Assembly (NCBI GenBank): GCA_022478985.1
Contig: JAKSZP010002725.1
Span: 62,001-126,000 of the forward strand
Direction: 5' to 3'
Length of the DNA stretch: 64,000 nucleotides
Origin: Massospora cicadina
Lineage: Eukaryota > Entomophthoromycota > Entomophthoromycetes > Entomophthorales > Entomophthoraceae
Below are positions 10,960 to 22,779 of the stretch, piece after piece (positions within the stretch are counted from its first letter, which is position 1; every line of letters starts with the position of its first letter). The notes below the pieces were generated by a model. The model was not told where the DNA came from, ran no database searches, and saw only the letters and a program-made list of their open reading frames with translations. The position numbers and the translations under genes are program-made.

Positions 10960-11990
10960 ATCCTTGGCCTTAAGGCAAAGCTTTAAAAGAATGTTTTAAG
11001 GAACACGGTATGCACTCAATTAAAAAAATAGTCATTGTTTTCTTTCCACTTGAAAACACATTTGAGTGAATTTTGAAATTACAGAAGAACAAAACAACTC
11101 CAGAAAACTGACACAGCAAAACCCCAATGTCCTCATCCCTACCGCCCACTACTCCAAAATGGGGCAGCAGCGAAACCCTCCTAGCATCTTTCACCCAGTA
11201 AAAAATGCTTTTAAACTAGGTTGATCAGCCCCCCAATTCTTTAGGTAGATATGTTCCCCCCAAGGATCTCGCCTTCCACCTTGCACGTTCCTAAGCGATG
11301 CCTTGCAGCCCCATTGTGCTCCCCCAAAGCAAGATGCAATTTGGCCTCCCTGTTGAATATGGCAAAAAAATTTCTTTAACGACAAACAAATAATAGAATT
11401 AACCCAGGCACTTATACAGCCAGCAGGCTGTATAAACTTTATCCCTACAAGGAGTACTTTGACCTCAGCTTCACTTATGAAGCCAATGCTGCAATTACAG
11501 CAAAAATTCCTCTGGTGTTCCAAGTAACCCCCGTCACAACCGCTTGCACCTGGTTGACTGATGACAATCTTATGGTTCAATTTTCAGGCCTCCCCACCCA
11601 CCTCCCACCTGAAACTTTAATCTAGTTGTTAGTATATGGCGCTGACCCCATTTTACACTTTGATGTTCCCAATGGAGCCAACTGATTAGTGGGCCCTCGC
11701 GCCTTTACAACCATATGCCCATTATCAAACAAAATTGCCATTTTGATTCCCCCTCTCACCGGTGTCCCCTCTGCCCCAACCACCCTTTCTGGGCCAGAGT
11801 AGATAAAGGGTGCACTATCTGCACCACTTGTTTTGACCTGGACCACTCAAAGCGGCGCTGCCCCACCATAGCCTGCGCTATAGCCCACATGCTCAACTCC
11901 CCCATGATGCTCCCATTTTTGATATATAAACTTTTTCAGATGGTGCACAATTCTCCCTCACCCTCTACCTAAGATGGTAGATGCAACTGC
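10960..11990 (+). pseudogene. Unrecognised zinc-knuckle coding remnant
   Basis: A C-rich, codon-like stretch with a CCHC knuckle, C-T-T-C-FDLD-H-SKRR-C (about 11818-11860), preceded by a second pair of cysteines in HRCPLCPN. The segment before it, near 11455-11630, reads as a soluble domain with LTDDNLMVQFSGLP. The layout (globular domain, knuckle, serine/proline-rich tail) resembles a LINE ORF1 or a retroelement Gag, and the knuckle has the same spacing as in LINE-A ORF1 (C-x2-C-x4-H-x4-C). No RT follows. I do not recognise the family. It could be the first half of a non-autonomous element or a decayed host gene. Frame changes occur near 11640 and 11700. Confidence 0.45.
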
Positions 11991-12163
11991 CATGGATTCA
12001 ATCAATAAGGAACTGATATGTCAAATTACAACTCCTATTCCTACTAATCAAGAGCCATCATGGAGCCCAGTGAATTCTGAAAAACCCACTTACCCCCAAT
12101 CCAGCACACCTGTATGCCGATTGACCTACTATTTTAAACCAAAATCTCTGTAATTATTTGTAG

Positions 12164-12788
12164 GAGGAGGATTATTTGGGGTATCCCATCTTCAAGCCAG
12201 TCGAGGTCCCAGGCCTTAAAATGTACCTAAATGCAGACTATGAAGCTCAATTTCCAACTTGGCACTATGCTCTACGCTCTGATGCTGAAGAATTCATAAG
12301 TGACCACAAACTAACAGAAGAGGCTGTTGCCTCCCCTGATTCTTTCCCCCTATGAAAGGCCATAACGAAATCAGTTGCAGTCTTGCCAAGGTAATCTATG
12401 CCCCTGTCCTTCCCCTTATGCACAAATTCATAAAAATTTCCTCTTATTCCACCAAGTTGCCCACAATGCAGTACAAAAAGTTGTAATGGTTACAAAATTT
12501 GGCGCCAAGACCTTCATTACCAGCAACAACATTGCCACATTCACCACGCTACCCAAAGTTTACCTTAAGGCTGAGAAAGCCCTATATGAATACATCACAA
12601 TCCTCCTCATAGCTAAATTTGAGCTTCCTGAGACAATCTGCTACCTCAACCCCCATATTATGGATGCAACTATGCCGGTGCTCACAGCACTCTGCCGTAC
12701 ACTGTCTGACACAAAGGAGGAAGATGAGCCTCCCAATCCTGACTCACCCCCACTATGGACGCATAGAATTTTACCGCATCTGACCTAG
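12164..12788 (+). pseudogene. Unrecognised coding remnant downstream of the knuckle
   Basis: Three successive open segments in different frames look like one decayed protein. The first (12164-12355) contains PVEVPGLKMYLNADYEA. A middle one (about 12385-12484) contains VIYAPVLPLMHKF. The last (about 12485-12788) contains MVTKFGAKTFITSNN and an acidic, proline-rich end before a TAG at about 12786. Base composition changes sharply from the AT-rich surroundings to C-rich codons. I cannot assign a domain. Same orientation and adjacency suggest it belongs with the zinc-knuckle segment at 10960-11990. Confidence 0.4.
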
Positions 12789-12999
12789 TTGGTTCATTTT
12801 AGTTTTTTATCTTTATTTTTGATTCAGTTTTAGTGATATGCTCATCTCTTTATGTTCATTTGAATTCTAGCATAGTATAAGTTTTGCTCCTCAGTGCTTG
12901 TATTGTCTGTCCCTTGGTCAGCTTGCCTCAGTTAAATAAAAATAAAAAGGTAGCCATTTATGAAAATTTTGGAGTTTAGGCATCAGTTGATGTCTTTTT
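12789..12999 (+). other. AT-rich 3' untranslated-like stretch with A-rich end
   Basis: After the last stop comes about 150 bases of T-rich DNA ending in AAATAAAAATAAAAAG near 12936-12951. That is the form of a short LINE 3' tail or a polyadenylation region. No matching target duplication was found upstream. Confidence 0.4.
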
Positions 13000-13149
13000 A
13001 ATGTTCTCAATGAGTCCTTTCCACATGTGCTCTAATTTTCTAGCCCTTTCAAAGCTATGGGTACCAGAAACATAAGACTAACCTTTTAAGCTAAGGTAGG
13101 TAAGATCCTTTAATCCTCACTATATTGCTTTCTAGACTTGTTTTTCCAA

Positions 13150-13690
13150 GCCATCACGTTGGAGTATGCATTGCTTGTGCCTGGATAATAGCTGCATGAG
13201 TTTTCTAATGACGTCATTTTAACTCATTTTATCTTCATTAGCAAGGAGTATAAAAATGTGCAGCGTGGGGTGCTTCCCATATAGAATCTGGAATTGTGAG
13301 TGCTCAGTTGCTGAGTGAAAAGCAATATTATATGCAACAATGGCGGATGGCAAGAGGCGGTTATATCTAGACGCCTTGCCAGGAATTAACCTAAATATGA
13401 TGTTAACAAGAGTATAGTTTACTTGTCTACAGCGACGTTGGTTTTTGGTGATAGAGAGCAGACATCACTCTCCATATACAAATAATTCTATATGTAGAAA
13501 ATCCATTTTAGATGGAAAATTAATCTATTATCAGTTTATTATAAACTATAGGTAGCCATGAAATAAACTATATTTCCATAATATATTTAAATGTTATTTT
13601 AGTACCTAAAAAAATTAAATTCATTGGCCTCTACCCAAGAGTGAGGTAATTGATGGCCACAAATATATACTTAAATTGCCTATAAATGTT
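13150..13690 (-). pseudogene. Gypsy-3 integrase remnant
   Basis: On the minus strand, KYIFVAINYLT (near 13670-13640) followed by a W-V-E-A-like block and a FKYIMENI stretch matches KYIIVAINHLT, WVEA and KFIMECVI of the Gypsy-5 integrase core. The rest decays into AT-rich sequence toward 13150, where I can no longer follow it. Stop codons break it at several places. Confidence 0.6.
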
Positions 13691-14079
13691 GGGCAATGTA
13701 CCACGACATCAATCAAAATATTGTGTCAGGTAAAATTTGGGTTGACCAAATGATAGTGAGTGGCTTTCCAGTAGGAGCTTCAGCTTTACATTTTCTTTCA
13801 AGAACTGAGTTTTCTTGTAAAATTTAAAGGCATTAATCTTAATAGTAATGCAATTTTAGCTGTTCAAGCGTTTTCTTATATCATATTTGCCCCTTCGCCT
13901 TAGGCCCACAATAAACATCTCAGTTTACTTAGTGGTCCTGAGAAACAAAAAATGTTGTACATCATTAACCTTGTAAAGTTACCCATTCTTAACGGTATCC
14001 TGCCTCAGCCTTTCAACGTGCGTTGAACCCCTTCATGTTTGCTACTATATTGCTGAGATCACATTTTGTTAAACTTTTA

Positions 14080-15560
14080 TTGGCTAGATCATCCGCTAAG
14101 GCCACAAAGGGGAAGTTAATAAATACTTTCATTTTCTTGTTTTTAACACTGGACCAGTGCTAATTTTTGAAGACATAGGCTTGTAGCTTTAAATCCCATT
14201 GGGCCAGTCGCCCTTAGGCCTCTTCAAATTATTTAACTATATCAGAGGGGCATGGTCAGTTACCACCATAGATTAAGCTCCATGGATATAAACACAGTAT
14301 TATAAATTGGTCACTATTAAGACACTATTTCTCAGTAATGTTGTAGTTACGTTCATGCACATCCAGCATCCAGCTTCAGTAAGCTATATGGTGTAAACTC
14401 TGTCAAAATTGAATTTTTAATGATACCTCCCTACAGTGGTAAGTGATGAAGTATATGATTATGAACAGTTTATTTCAGTTTGGTTACATAAGTTTTAGCG
14501 CTTTCATTAGGCAATAGGTTTAAAAGGTCAACTGTCAGTTTTCTAACCACTCAAATAGTAAGCCATTTTAAAAAGTGAAATAATAGTTCCCCTATTTTGC
14601 TAAAATTCTCAACAAAATGGTATATAGTAGCTAAAAAATTTCAAGGAAACCTGAATGTTGAACTTGCTGCTTGGCTGCGTCAGTTTTTTGATGGCTTAAA
14701 TATTTGCTTGCAGGGTCTGTAGGCCATGTTTGTCAAAAAAGAACCCCGGATATCAAAGAATTTCTAAAATAAATTGCACTTCTGCAACTCATACTAAAGA
14801 TCAGCTTTGGCGAGTTGGAGGAAGACTTCTACAAATTGTTGCGGGTTTTCACAAACGTTCTACATAATATGTTAATATAATTTAGATATACTAAAACGTA
14901 AGAGTTTTTTTAATTTACAATATGCTATCCATATCCCATTGAAAGGTTGAGGGGCACTACACAGCCCTTGCAGCATCCGCGTGGGTTGGTAGAGACCCTG
15001 GGCAGTGACCATGACAAACTTCTTCTGCTCACCTTTTGGCACCTCAATCTTCTAGTAGACAAAAAATTTGATCCACTCTTAAAGATATTGTGCACCACCT
15101 AAATGGTCTATTGCATAATCAATGCATGGTAATGTATGGGAGTCCTTTTTAGTCACATAATAAAATTATTATATTAAAATATGACATGATTAATTTTGTC
15201 AATTTTTTGTTAATCACCGCCATAGAGGACCAAGGACTCTTGAACGGCACAAACATCCCCTGTTGCACAAGTTAATATACTCTAGAATAACAACTTCTTC
15301 TGAAACCTTTGTATGCCCAATAGCATTAAAGTGCTTAGAGGGTGTTCTCCTATATTGATTTGGTATAACATAACATTGCAAAACTCAAATATTAATCTTA
15401 TTTTGCAAAAATGCAAATATACTTATCAAATAAAGCCAGCGCTTGATTTTTTTCATCCTCCATCAACACAGAAAGACTTTTCTAGGTACCAGGGAACATA
15501 CCAACTGTTACTCGTTGCCCTCTAGTTAAAGTTTATCCAGATTTCCAAAATTTTGGATAC
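14080..15560 (-). pseudogene. Gypsy-3 reverse transcriptase and RNase H remnant
   Basis: Near 15110-14930 the minus strand gives VTAQGLYQPTRMLQGL, the RT block before the catalytic loop, aligned with the same region of Gypsy-4 near 21720-21770. Near 14370-14130 it reads NYNITEK and GRLAQWDLKLQAY, matching the RNase H block NY-x-I-E and GRLSQWALKLQA of Gypsy-5. I could not place the catalytic Y-x-D-D motif, which probably lies in the AT-rich stretch near 14900. The module is broken throughout by stops and frame changes. Confidence 0.65.
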
Positions 15561-15968
15561 TAGATACCTCTTCAACGGGTAAAATATGGACTAAAGTGGC
15601 TATCTGGTGATGCATATTTATCACAGAAAAGGATATTGATTGATTAACAGCACCTAAGCATTGCCATGTGACATTATGGTAAAGCTGTGTGCAATGACAG
15701 TTTTAAATGTGAAAATCCAAATGGGGCGACTATCTCGCCATATAATCCTTATGGTACACTTAAAGTGATTTCAGTACCTACTATGACTTGGTGACTTGGA
15801 AGAATGGTTAGTCTTCATTTATCTTGTATGGGTATGACCTATGATTCTATAATCTGTTAGCAACTGCTGGGTACTGCCACGCAGCCACCGAAATCCAATT
15901 GGCACTATATCATTCTTGAATAAAAGGCTAACAAACCCTTGTTTACAATATGTTGGGGCCTCGTCCTT

Positions 15969-16271
15969 CTAGTTATGAAATAGCGGAAAATTTTGTCCCA
16001 GTAACTCAAACATATTTTCTTCTAAATCAGCTTTTACTCTATACTTCCTCATAAACGAGGTTTTAATTAAGAAGTCATAATTGTATTTAAGGAAAACAAT
16101 AGCAGGAGTGAAGATTACTAAAGAGCCAAAATTCAGTATTAATGTGCTGTACGTTCCTTCAAAGGTTGCAGTCTGAGGGCTGGCGGTACCATTAATTTGC
16201 ATTGATCTATGTCTGGAGCAATACCCAGTTTCTTCACCAGTTAAGTAACACAATATATAGTCAGGGCCCAC
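15969..16271 (-). pseudogene. Gypsy-3 protease C-terminal part
   Basis: The 100-codon open stretch contains GTASPQTATFEGTYS and YDFLIKTSFMRKY. These align with GTAGKQSTVSEGAYS and YDMLIGAAFMWHF of the Gypsy-5 protease, and with GTAGPQTTTSEGAFS of Gypsy-4. It is the retropepsin flap and C-terminal half. The DTG active site should lie just upstream (higher coordinates) but is not readable. The surrounding sequence carries stops. Confidence 0.7.
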
Positions 16272-17089
16272 ATGCTAAAATAGCTTATATCTTGAGCTTG
16301 TTTACAGAAATATCAATATATATACTCTTTGAAAAATACAAATTTGCAGAATTTAGTGCATGAACAGCCAAAGTGTGTTTTTGATCTAATTAAGTTTAGA
16401 TGTGTTCACCTAATTATGGGCTATAGGCCTTCAAAATAGCGATGAGTATCGCCACTTGGACCCTTTCTAATTGGGGATATTACCAGAAAAAAACTAGTGA
16501 TCCTGTTGCTATAACAGCTAAGCGTAAGGCTTCGCTACATCTTCCTGTGCCAACTCGCGTCACATTACTTTAAGGAGCAATTAGTAATTGCTGCCCTAGC
16601 ATCCAATAAACTTGCAAAACTGCAAGAGGCGAGTTGTCCTTAGCAGATGCCATTTTAGCGGAGTGTAGTTTCAGGGATTGGTGCTAATGAGCATTTTTTG
16701 TAGAGGTAAAAGAGGTAGTTAATTCTGATTCCACATCTCCCTGACTTTTTCCAAGCCTCCTTCATGGACAGGGTTTAACAAATAGAATTTGGGTTTGGCA
16801 CCCAGCTTTAACAGTGATTGTCATAATGCCCCAGATTATACAAAGATCACAGGTAATTTAGCTAATAACAGGACTTTCAAACTGAGGGCTATAAGGGTGA
16901 AATAATTCTTTCTTCTAAGATATGTTCCTAGGTTGAAGGCCACAAGGCTCCCAATCATTTTTTAGGTGCCTCAAAAGTTGTGTAAAAATTGGCAAATATA
17001 AAACACCATATGTGAAACATCATTCTCTTTATTCAAACCAGTATCAAAACCTTATATAACTCTGTGTGGGGCTCACAGGCATGGCAAAG

Positions 17090-17598
17090 AGCAATCTGGG
17101 CACCAGTTTAGATTTATTAGCCCCAGATAGCGTAGCGCCTTTTGTGAAAACGCCTAGCAATTTTTTTGATTTTATCTTTTTTAAAAGAGATGTTAAGGGA
17201 TTTCTTTTTCTGAGTGGTCACCCTTTCTGAAGCACCAAAGCCTTCAATAAGAAGGTCCTTAGCGTTATGATAAGACATGCCAGCCTTCCTTAATTTCGGC
17301 ATAACATACTCCTGACTTTTAGAGTCTAGTGAGTTTATCAACGCCGTCAACTAGTGGTTTCAGATGCTCCATCCATGCTAATATCAAGGAGATCAAGAAA
17401 GTTGTGCACGTTCACATTATTATGAAACTTTGGTAAATTGACAGGGGTATTTTGAAACTGAGGTTCATGGCTTCAGAGCCTAAGGGCCTGCACTTTTCCT
17501 TAATTTAGCAAGTTTTTAAGATGAGGATGTGTAAAGGCACAACTTTGAGCCGCCAATGTATCAGGATGCACGGAAGATCCAGCAGTCAGAATAGATGG
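17090..17598 (-). pseudogene. Gypsy-3 gag fragment cut by Gypsy-4
   Basis: The open segment 17117-17350 holds NSLDSKSQEYVMPKLRKAGM and YHNAKDLLIEGFGASE. The same helix-rich block occurs in Gypsy-4 (NSLDIES, FPKLNKIGV, AKNFLI; near 19395-19500) and in Gypsy-9 (MNCLD, LPHLEG, AKAAIIKEFGS; near 59040-59150), so this is a family capsid core. Gag forms the particle shell that encloses the element RNA. Upstream the reading continues to the GATGG site at 17594-17598, where Gypsy-4 begins. Confidence 0.65.
17594..17598. repeat. Gypsy-4 target site duplication, left copy
   Basis: GATGG, repeated at 30895-30899 immediately after the 3' LTR. Five bases is the usual duplication length for Ty3/gypsy integrases. 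Confidence 0.8.
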
Positions 17599-18380
17599 CG
17601 TTGCAAGTGGTTTGACTAACCATAATTTAATGCAATGTATATTTAGCACTTATATTCCACTTTTTTTAGAGATAGAATATGGTTGCGTAAGAAGCCCCCA
17701 AATTTGTACAGAAATAATTTTTAGTTCTCTTGTCTTAGCGCTGTAAATTTATAGATATAGTGGATCGAATCTCATAGACTCACCAGTGCAAATTCTACCC
17801 CATTAATCTAGTAATTGCTCTGGCTCATGGCCTCATCATTCAGATCCGCCACAATCACCTAGATCTTTATCCATATTTTGTCCTTCACGCTGGCATAAAA
17901 AATTCAGTATGGTGAATCCTATTTTTATTATGACCATCTGCCTGAACCTCAAATGCAAATGTTTGATCCCAACTACAATGGAATTCTATTGAGCCGTAGA
18001 GAACTGCTCAATTATTCTAATTTAGTTCATTAGTTCACTAGCTTGCCACTTTTGAGTGCTTTATAGTGTACATAATATGCAGCAAGAGGAACGCTAGTAG
18101 AAGGAGATATCTGTGTAATTATAAGGGTGAGAGGATCTTATTTCCTACTCTGCTAGAAGAAACCTAGCAAAAGAAGTACATCCTAACGAGCAGCTGATCT
18201 TTTTGTCAGTATCTTATACTACTATTGTACGCTTCAGATTTTATAATAAAAATATCTCTTGTTAAAATAGTATTGTTTTTAAAAGTCTTTATTAATATTG
18301 ATGTCCTTATACAGTGCCTTATTACTTTGAGCTTATAACATGTGCATTCAAAATTTGTCGCCTGAGCGCCAATTTTCATA
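17599..18380 (+). repeat. Gypsy-4 5' LTR
   Basis: About 780 bases, alignable by eye along its whole length with 30092-30894. It starts CGTTGCAAG (TGTTGCAAA in the 3' copy) and ends ATTTTCATA (AATTTCACA in the 3' copy). Landmarks shared in order include AGCGCTGTA, AATTGCTCTGGCTC, GAACCTC, TACAATGGAATTCT and GAGCTTATAACATGTGC. LTRs carry promoter and poly(A) signals; I cannot place them exactly. Confidence 0.82.
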
Positions 18381-18383
18381 TTG

Positions 18384-18399
18384 TGGTGCTCACTACAGG
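18384..18399 (+). promoter_or_regulatory. Gypsy-4 primer binding site
   Basis: TGGTGCTCACTACAGG, three bases after the LTR, identical over 16 bases with the sites of Gypsy-5 and Gypsy-9. The TGG start would pair with a tRNA CCA end to prime minus-strand synthesis. Confidence 0.75.
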
Positions 18400-18437
18400 T
18401 GGCTCACATTAGTTCCTTGTAGTTCGATTAAACAAGT

Positions 18438-19960
18438 ATGGTTCTCATTGACTCTGGGGGAAGCTTCCTTCCGGAGGAAGTAGAGCAATTGGTTGAAGTT
18501 GAAAAGGTCACATCAGCGCCCCTGCAAACTCAATTCAATGCTTTTCTCCAAGTACAGGTGGCTTTAAACGCTCACGTTAGCCAATTTTTCAGATTTTATA
18601 CTTGCCTCAATCAATCAAGGTAGAATTTATTGTAGTTACCAATATTTTTAACGCCACCTCAAGAGCTTGGAGAGCAGATTTGACCAGAGCTGTTCACTCC
18701 AATCCAGATTTGTATCAACTCCTGGAGGCTTTAAAACTCGAATTAAAAACCCAGGTCAAGAAGGTTAGGTCTCTAGTTAATGAGAAAATCAACATGAAAT
18801 CGGAATTCCTAGCTGCTACCAAAAAGTTGATAATATAAAGATGTTGTTGCAGATGGAACGCTGCTGTGTTGCTACTATATGATATTATTTTATTAGATAA
18901 TTGGCCACCCAGGCTGCTGATATTATTGACGTCAAATTCAAAGATTCTCCATAAGAAGCAAGTACTAAAGGCGATGAGGCTAAGGGGACTGCAGAAAGTG
19001 CCTAAGGTTTTTATTTCCGCTCTAGGCGTTGGTGCGTTGCTCATCCAGAAGTGCTGGCAACTTCTCCCTCTGAGCCATATGACTTGATTGGTTGTGTACC
19101 TCCAGTTCAACCTGCATAAAACCCTGGATGGTATCCCTATGAAAAATCCTGTAAGCGCTTCTACTTGGGCTGCTCTGGTGATTTGAGTTTAGTTCACGCC
19201 TACATCTCTTCTTCACCATTCAGGAAGCAAACTAGGAGAAAACCAGGGCCTTCAGCCCTATCATCATGAGCCTCTTATTCATGTAAGCCTTATAAACTTA
19301 CAAAGTTTGATAAAAAGGCAAGTGTACAAAATTTTATTATTCTTTGCAATTAGTATGGCCGGGCATCCAAGAGTAATAAGTTGGCGACTGCCATGAACTC
19401 GCTGGACATTGAAAGCTAGGTGTTGATATTTCCTAAATTAAATAAGATTGGCGTTACCTACTGCAGCGCTAAGAATTTTCTCATTAAGAATTTTCGTTGG
19501 GGTGGAACGGATGACCACCTGTAAGGCTAAATTTCTCAACATCTTATTTGAAAAAAATGATTTATGATATCTTTGGTAGAGCGTTTTAATTTGTAAGCTC
19601 AAATGCTATAAAGAGTAACGTGATCAATTATTTTGACATGCAAATCGCTCTATGCCATGGCTGTGAGCCTTGCTGAGAAATATACTGGATAATGATTCCC
19701 ATTTTTTGTGAATGAAATAATATAACCCATATGGTGAGTCAACTCTGGTGGTGCACCATCACTTTTAGGGCACTTAACAAGAGTTATTTTGAGCCTTGTG
19801 AACCAAAACATCAGGCTATTTCTCCAAAAAATTACCTCAACCATATGGCCCTCATATGAAAAATCTGACATTAATCAGATTCTTTGTAACTATTGCAATA
19901 AATTGGCCATTATGCCAATCATTGTTCAAAGCTGAGTGTTAAACCCAAGGTTCATGCTTT
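18438..19960 (+). pseudogene. Gypsy-4 gag remnant
   Basis: It begins with an open segment from ATG 18438 and continues through several frames. Markers are a capsid block at about 19395-19500 (NSLDIES, FPKLNKIGV, AKNFLI), shared with Gypsy-3 and Gypsy-9, and a zinc knuckle at 19885-19925 (C-N-Y-C ... H-Y-A-N-H-C), in which one base is lost inside the knuckle so its halves lie in different frames. After it, KPKVHALYP matches KPKVHAVS after the Gypsy-5 knuckle. Gag would package the RNA. Many stops. Confidence 0.7.
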
Positions 19961-20444
19961 GTACCCTGTGGATGAGGACAAAGTGGAAAGACAGGGCGGA
20001 GTAGAATTGGAATTTTCTACTTCCGCCTCCTTTAACTAAATCCCATAGAAGAAATAGGCAAAACACTTTCTGGCATGATGCATTAGTAATTACGCTGATA
20101 TATCTTTGTCAGAATTTTGCTTTAACAAACAATTTATGTAGCATTGACCACCCGTTCCCAAGAAAAATATGTTGCTGAGTTGGTGGGAAAAGTAGTGTCA
20201 AAGCCCTATGTCCACTAGTTGGAGCCACCTAAGTTTCCAACTCCTTCTAATGAGACTCGTAAGTTGACTGGGGTCCAAGTGACTGTACCTATCGAGGTGT
20301 TGAGAGAGTCCAGCCCTCAGTTAAGTGAGGTACTACATAATTTTTTAGGTCAAGCGGACAAAGTGGGTGTCCTTGCTATAAACCCTAGTGATACTTTTCT
20401 GAGTGTACTTATATTGATATAACTGTGAAAGCATAAAGCTTGAG

Positions 20445-20770
20445 CTATTTTAAACAGTGGGGCACCAAAAAAATAATGTCTCCACTTGACTGGTGAAGAA
20501 ATTGGGGCTTGCTCCGGAAATAGATCATTGTAGTATCTATGGAACCGCTGGCCCTCAGACTACAACTTCAGAAGGAGCGTTCAGTGCATTACCAAAGCAT
20601 TTTGGCTCTTTAGTAATTTTCGCTCTGATATATTGTATTCCCTAATCATTTTTATGACTTTTTAATTAGGACCTCGTTTGTGAGGTAATATGGAGCTAAA
20701 TATGACATTGAGAATAACATTATATCTATTATGACAAACACTGCCGCTCTTTTAAACTAAAAGGGTGCAG
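20445..20770 (+). pseudogene. Gypsy-4 protease remnant
   Basis: The retropepsin active-site position reads N-S-G-A-P (codons from 20453) where Gypsy-5 has D-T-G-A-P, so the catalytic aspartate is replaced by asparagine. After a stop the sequence continues KLGLAPEIDH and YGTAGPQTTTSEGAFS, then FLIRTSF near 20665, in the family order. The protein could not cut polyprotein even if read through. Confidence 0.7.
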
Positions 20771-21284
20771 CCTTGATGGCCCCAAAGCAGGGGTTTGCTA
20801 ATCTAGTGTACATGAACGGTATAGGATAAATTTATAATCAGCGGCTACATGGCTGTACCCAAAAATCTTAACATAGATTATGAATCAAAGGTATTCCTAT
20901 ATCTGCTAATCGTACCTTAATTATTCCAGCAAGTAATCAGGCTATAATGAAAACTGAAAATTCCTACCTATTTTCTGAGATATATGGCGAGATAGTCGCC
21001 CCATTTTAATTAATTCAAGTTAGAACCCATTATGGCGCCTAATTTTATTATTCCAGATCATGGCGAAATTCAGGTGCTTTTTGCTAACTTGTATCCTTCT
21101 CTTATGGAAATTAAGTGACATCAGGAGGTCACTTTCGTTCATATTCTACCAGTTGAAGAGGTTTAAAATAACCATAAGCTTGGAAACTGGAAGAACTTGG
21201 CTTAATGACATTAAGCATCAAGAGGTATGTTCACTAATACCCTGTGAACAACTTTCATGGTTGAGAAAGGATGAAAAGGACTAA

Positions 21285-22190
21285 GTGCAAACCTTATTGG
21301 ATAAGTATAATAGTATTTTTGCAAAAGACAATTATGATTTGGGGATGTGCACACAATGTGTTGTGCCAGTCATTATTGGTAATCATCTGATAATCCGCTT
21401 TCATCTTATTTGGCATTATAAGATGGTGGATGAGGCTGTTAACGCTAAAATTTAATAAACTTGTGCAGCAGGGGATGTTGGTACCCTCCTGAATTCCCTG
21501 AGCCTCACCAGTTTCAGTCATGAGATAGAAGGTTGGGTCAAATCAAGTGGTAATAGATTACCAAAAACTCAACAATCTTAAAAAGAAAGATAATACCAGT
21601 TACCCCATATAGTGATGCAATAGACCGCTTTGGTGGCGCACAATACTTTTCCTCTTTAAACTTAATATTAGATATTATCAGATTGATCTGCCAAAGGTTG
21701 AACAGGAGAAGTGCGCTATGATTACCGCCCAGTGTCTATACCAACCCACTAAGATGCTGCAATAGCTGTGTCATGCCCAAGCAACTTTTCAGCGTGCTAT
21801 GGATATATTATTAGAAGAATTCAAAATCTCCTATGTGTTAGTTTATCTATATGATATAAACTAAATTTTCAGAAAGTTTATGGACCTTATGTAGCATTTA
21901 GAGAAAGGTTTGCGCCAGTTATCCCAAAACAATTTGATAACCAAACCATAAAAGTGCAAATTACTGCTCTGACGACTTGAGTATCTTAGGTTTGTTATTG
22001 ACAAACAAGGTTTATGGCCCCAGCCTGCTAAGATTGAGGCTATCAAAATGTCTTGCCCAATCAGCAAGCGTAATATTCAGGTATTTGGCTATGATCTGAT
22101 ATTATCACTGGTCAAAGAAAAACTTTAGCAAGATGAGTGAATAAATATTTCACCTTCTCAAGACTAGGGTTCCATTCAAATGGATGGAAT
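21285..22190 (+). pseudogene. Gypsy-4 reverse transcriptase, left of Gypsy-5
   Basis: It starts with LDKYNSIFAKDNYDLG (near 21295) and VIDYQKLNN (near 21550). The block before the active site is near 21720-21800. The catalytic loop at 21844-21855 reads Y-L-Y-D, so the first aspartate is replaced by tyrosine. It ends at F-K-W-M-E-S just before 22191, where Gypsy-5 enters at the RT-RNase H linker. Several frame changes and stops. Confidence 0.75.
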
Positions 22191-22195
22191 CCTGT
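22191..22195. repeat. Gypsy-5 target site duplication, left copy
   Basis: CCTGT, repeated at 28350-28354. Removing Gypsy-5 and one copy restores a continuous gypsy reading in Gypsy-4 (E-S-C-Q-L-A-F-D), which supports the call independently. Confidence 0.88.
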
Positions 22196-22725
22196 TGTCA
22201 AGATTTCAATATGACTGGTAGATAAGCTAGTGTTCCGGTGGATCATAATCTAGATGAGAAGTGAGTTCTGAGGGCGAGTAATAGCTTAGAGCAATGCAAA
22301 GTAAATCGCGTGGCTCAATTAGGGTTTAGTACTAAAGGAAGTTTCATTGAAGCCTTGATGATTGAATGAACTCTACATTAATGCAATGAGAGATTGACTA
22401 AGAGAAATGTGTCTAATCCGTTGAAGAATACTGAGGGTTAAGGGTTGAGTGGGAGAGAGAAGTGAGGAGGTTTTTTAAAGAGGAAAAGAGAGGAAGAAAG
22501 AAGAAGTGAGTAGGAGTAAGTAGAGATTGTAAGGAGAGAGATTCTGCGGTTAGATCATATTAAATAAAAGTAGCAAAGCTGAGGCAATTTCCTCATATTT
22601 TATATTATGTTTATTACATTTATTTGAGGACCAACGATCTCCATATCAGTTGGTCGTTGCTCAGTGGGATAAACCCTTTGCAACTCGTTCAACGGAAATA
22701 AGTCATATCCGCCAAAAAGTTAACA
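22196..22725 (+). repeat. Gypsy-5 5' LTR
   Basis: It runs from TGTCAAGATTTC to AAAAAGTTAACA and matches 27821-28349 closely throughout, including a long purine-rich block (about 22465-22550). TG...CA ends are canonical. The LTR would hold the promoter; no TATA box is certain. Confidence 0.92.
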
Positions 22726-22726
22726 G

Positions 22727-22744
22727 TGGTGCTCACTACAGGGG
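22727..22744 (+). promoter_or_regulatory. Gypsy-5 primer binding site
   Basis: TGGTGCTCACTACAGGGG, one base after the LTR end. It is identical over 18 bases to the site of Gypsy-9 at 52302. Confidence 0.85.
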
Positions 22745-22779
22745 GCCCATTAATCAATTATTAACAATTTCATCATCGC

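Larger units (their letters stand above)
13000..17598 (-). mobile_element. Gypsy-3: degenerate Ty3/gypsy element, minus strand
   Basis: Read on the minus strand from right to left: gag (17598 down to about 17090), protease (16271-15969), RT and RNase H (about 15560-14080), integrase core (about 13690-13400). The gag is cut at 17598 by Gypsy-4 (target duplication GATGG), so its N-terminal part and 5' LTR must lie to the right of 30899. The 3' LTR is not recognised. Gag and protease resemble those of Gypsy-4 and Gypsy-5, so these are relatives. Heavily mutated and inactive. Confidence 0.75.

Noticed and set aside
22425..22470. Telomere-like GGGTTAAGGGTT in the Gypsy-5 LTR
   Set aside because: A single short occurrence in each LTR copy, not a tandem array; it is part of the LTR sequence.
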